Shown: one piece after another, positions 4,775-5,102 of the stretch
Layout: every line of letters starts with the position of its first letter
How positions within the stretch are numbered: the stretch's first letter is position 1
DNA from: Chloroflexi bacterium RBG_16_56_11
Lineage (GTDB): Bacteria > Chloroflexota > Dehalococcoidia > Dehalococcoidales > RBG-16-60-22
Direction of reading: 5' to 3'
Assembly: GCA_001796865.1 (NCBI GenBank)
Contig: MGNQ01000008.1
Span: 1,071 to 6,172, forward strand
Length of the DNA: 5,102 bases
Position numbers and translations under genes: made by a program
Notes under the pieces: generated by a model
Seen by the model: the letters and a program-made list of their open reading frames with translations, nothing else
Told to the model about the DNA's origin: nothing
Database searches by the model: none

Positions 4775-5102
4775 GTGGCGACGGTGCAACTGTACGATAC
4801 GACGCTGCGTGACGGCGCACAGGGGGAGGGGATATCGTTCTCTGTCGTGGACAAGCTGCATATTACGCAGAAGCTCGATGAGCTGGGTGTGCACTACATC
4901 GAAGGAGGCTGGCCGGGCTCAAATCCCAAGGACGCCGAGTTCTTCCGGAAGGCAGGCGGTCTCGACTTGAAGAAGGCACAGATTGCCGTTTTCGGGAGCA
5001 CGAGACGGCGCGGTCTGAAAGCGGAGGATGATAACAACCTGACCATGCTCGTCGGGGCCGGGGTGAAGGTCGCCACTATCGTGGGAAAAAGCTCGGACCG
5101 GC
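4775..5102 (+). CDS. cimA: Citramalate synthase (isopropylmalate/homocitrate synthase family), 3'-truncated by the window edge
   Basis: The first 109 residues are present. The enzyme condenses pyruvate with acetyl-CoA to give (R)-citramalate, the first step of threonine-independent isoleucine synthesis. The N-terminus reads MATVQLYDTTLRDGAQGEG, with the Arg12-Asp13 pair of the DRE-TIM metallolyase active site, followed by HYIEGGWPGSNPKD, which marks the CimA branch (the GGWPGSNPKD stretch) rather than LeuA. GTG 4775 follows the leuB TAA (4772-4774) without a gap; AAAGGTGA (4756-4763) inside leuB is the likely ribosome binding site, 11 bases upstream. Full-length relatives are about 530 residues, so most of the protein, including the regulatory domain, is outside the window. 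A close homologue, such as an isopropylmalate synthase-like paralogue of different specificity, cannot be fully excluded from the N-terminus alone. Confidence 0.9.
   Translation, partial: MATVQLYDTTLRDGAQGEGISFSVVDKLHITQKLDELGVHYIEGGWPGSNPKDAEFFRKAGGLDLKKAQIAVFGSTRRRGLKAEDDNNLTMLVGAGVKVATIVGKSSDR

Overview
The window is a stretch of bacterial chromosome, GC-rich (about 58-60% in the core genes), with every convincing gene on the + strand. Its backbone is a branched-chain amino acid operon: leuC (5' end outside the window), leuD, leuB and the start of a citramalate synthase gene (cimA, 3' end outside). CimA makes citramalate from pyruvate and acetyl-CoA, and LeuCD and LeuB can then carry it to 2-oxobutyrate, so the set can serve leucine synthesis and threonine-independent isoleucine synthesis. 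The protein wording (for example VDACSMRLI and TENTFGDILTDEASM in LeuB) and the intergenic repeats beginning TTGTCATYCC remind me of Dehalococcoidia-like Chloroflexota. This is recall, not a database result, and the taxonomic call is tentative.

Between leuC and leuD the operon carries about 2 kb of unrelated genes. Positions 1058-1148 hold a short repeat-bearing spacer. Positions 1149-1664 encode a GNAT acetyltransferase. Positions 1665-1759 hold a second palindromic repeat and a good ribosome binding site. Positions 1760-2248 encode an alkyltransferase-like protein of the MGMT DNA-binding fold, interrupted by one in-frame UGA at codon 80. Positions 2259-2717 encode an AT-rich (about 36% GC) unrecognised protein with a ParB-like DGNKRA motif. 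It is coupled by an ATGA overlap to hicA (2714-2902), which is followed by hicB (2907-3116). The leuD ribosome binding site overlaps the hicB stop codon, so the accessory block is packed tightly into the operon.

The most interesting point is the UGA in the alkyltransferase-like gene. The frame stays open and family-like for 82 codons beyond it. The UGA falls where I recall a conserved Cys in the motif G-C-P-x-T-T-G-I-F. Starting 22 nt after the UGA there is a foldable stem with a bulged AU, a three-base-pair upper stem and a loop beginning GG, which resembles the layout of a bacterial SECIS element. The gene may therefore encode a selenoprotein in a family lacking the usual alkyl-acceptor Cys (PYWR replaces PCHR). 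A simple nonsense mutation (TGC or TGT to TGA) or a sequencing error remains a real alternative. The second point of interest is the three-gene ParB-like/hicA/hicB cassette inside a core biosynthetic operon.

No RNA genes, CRISPR arrays, transposases or convincing intrinsic terminators were seen.
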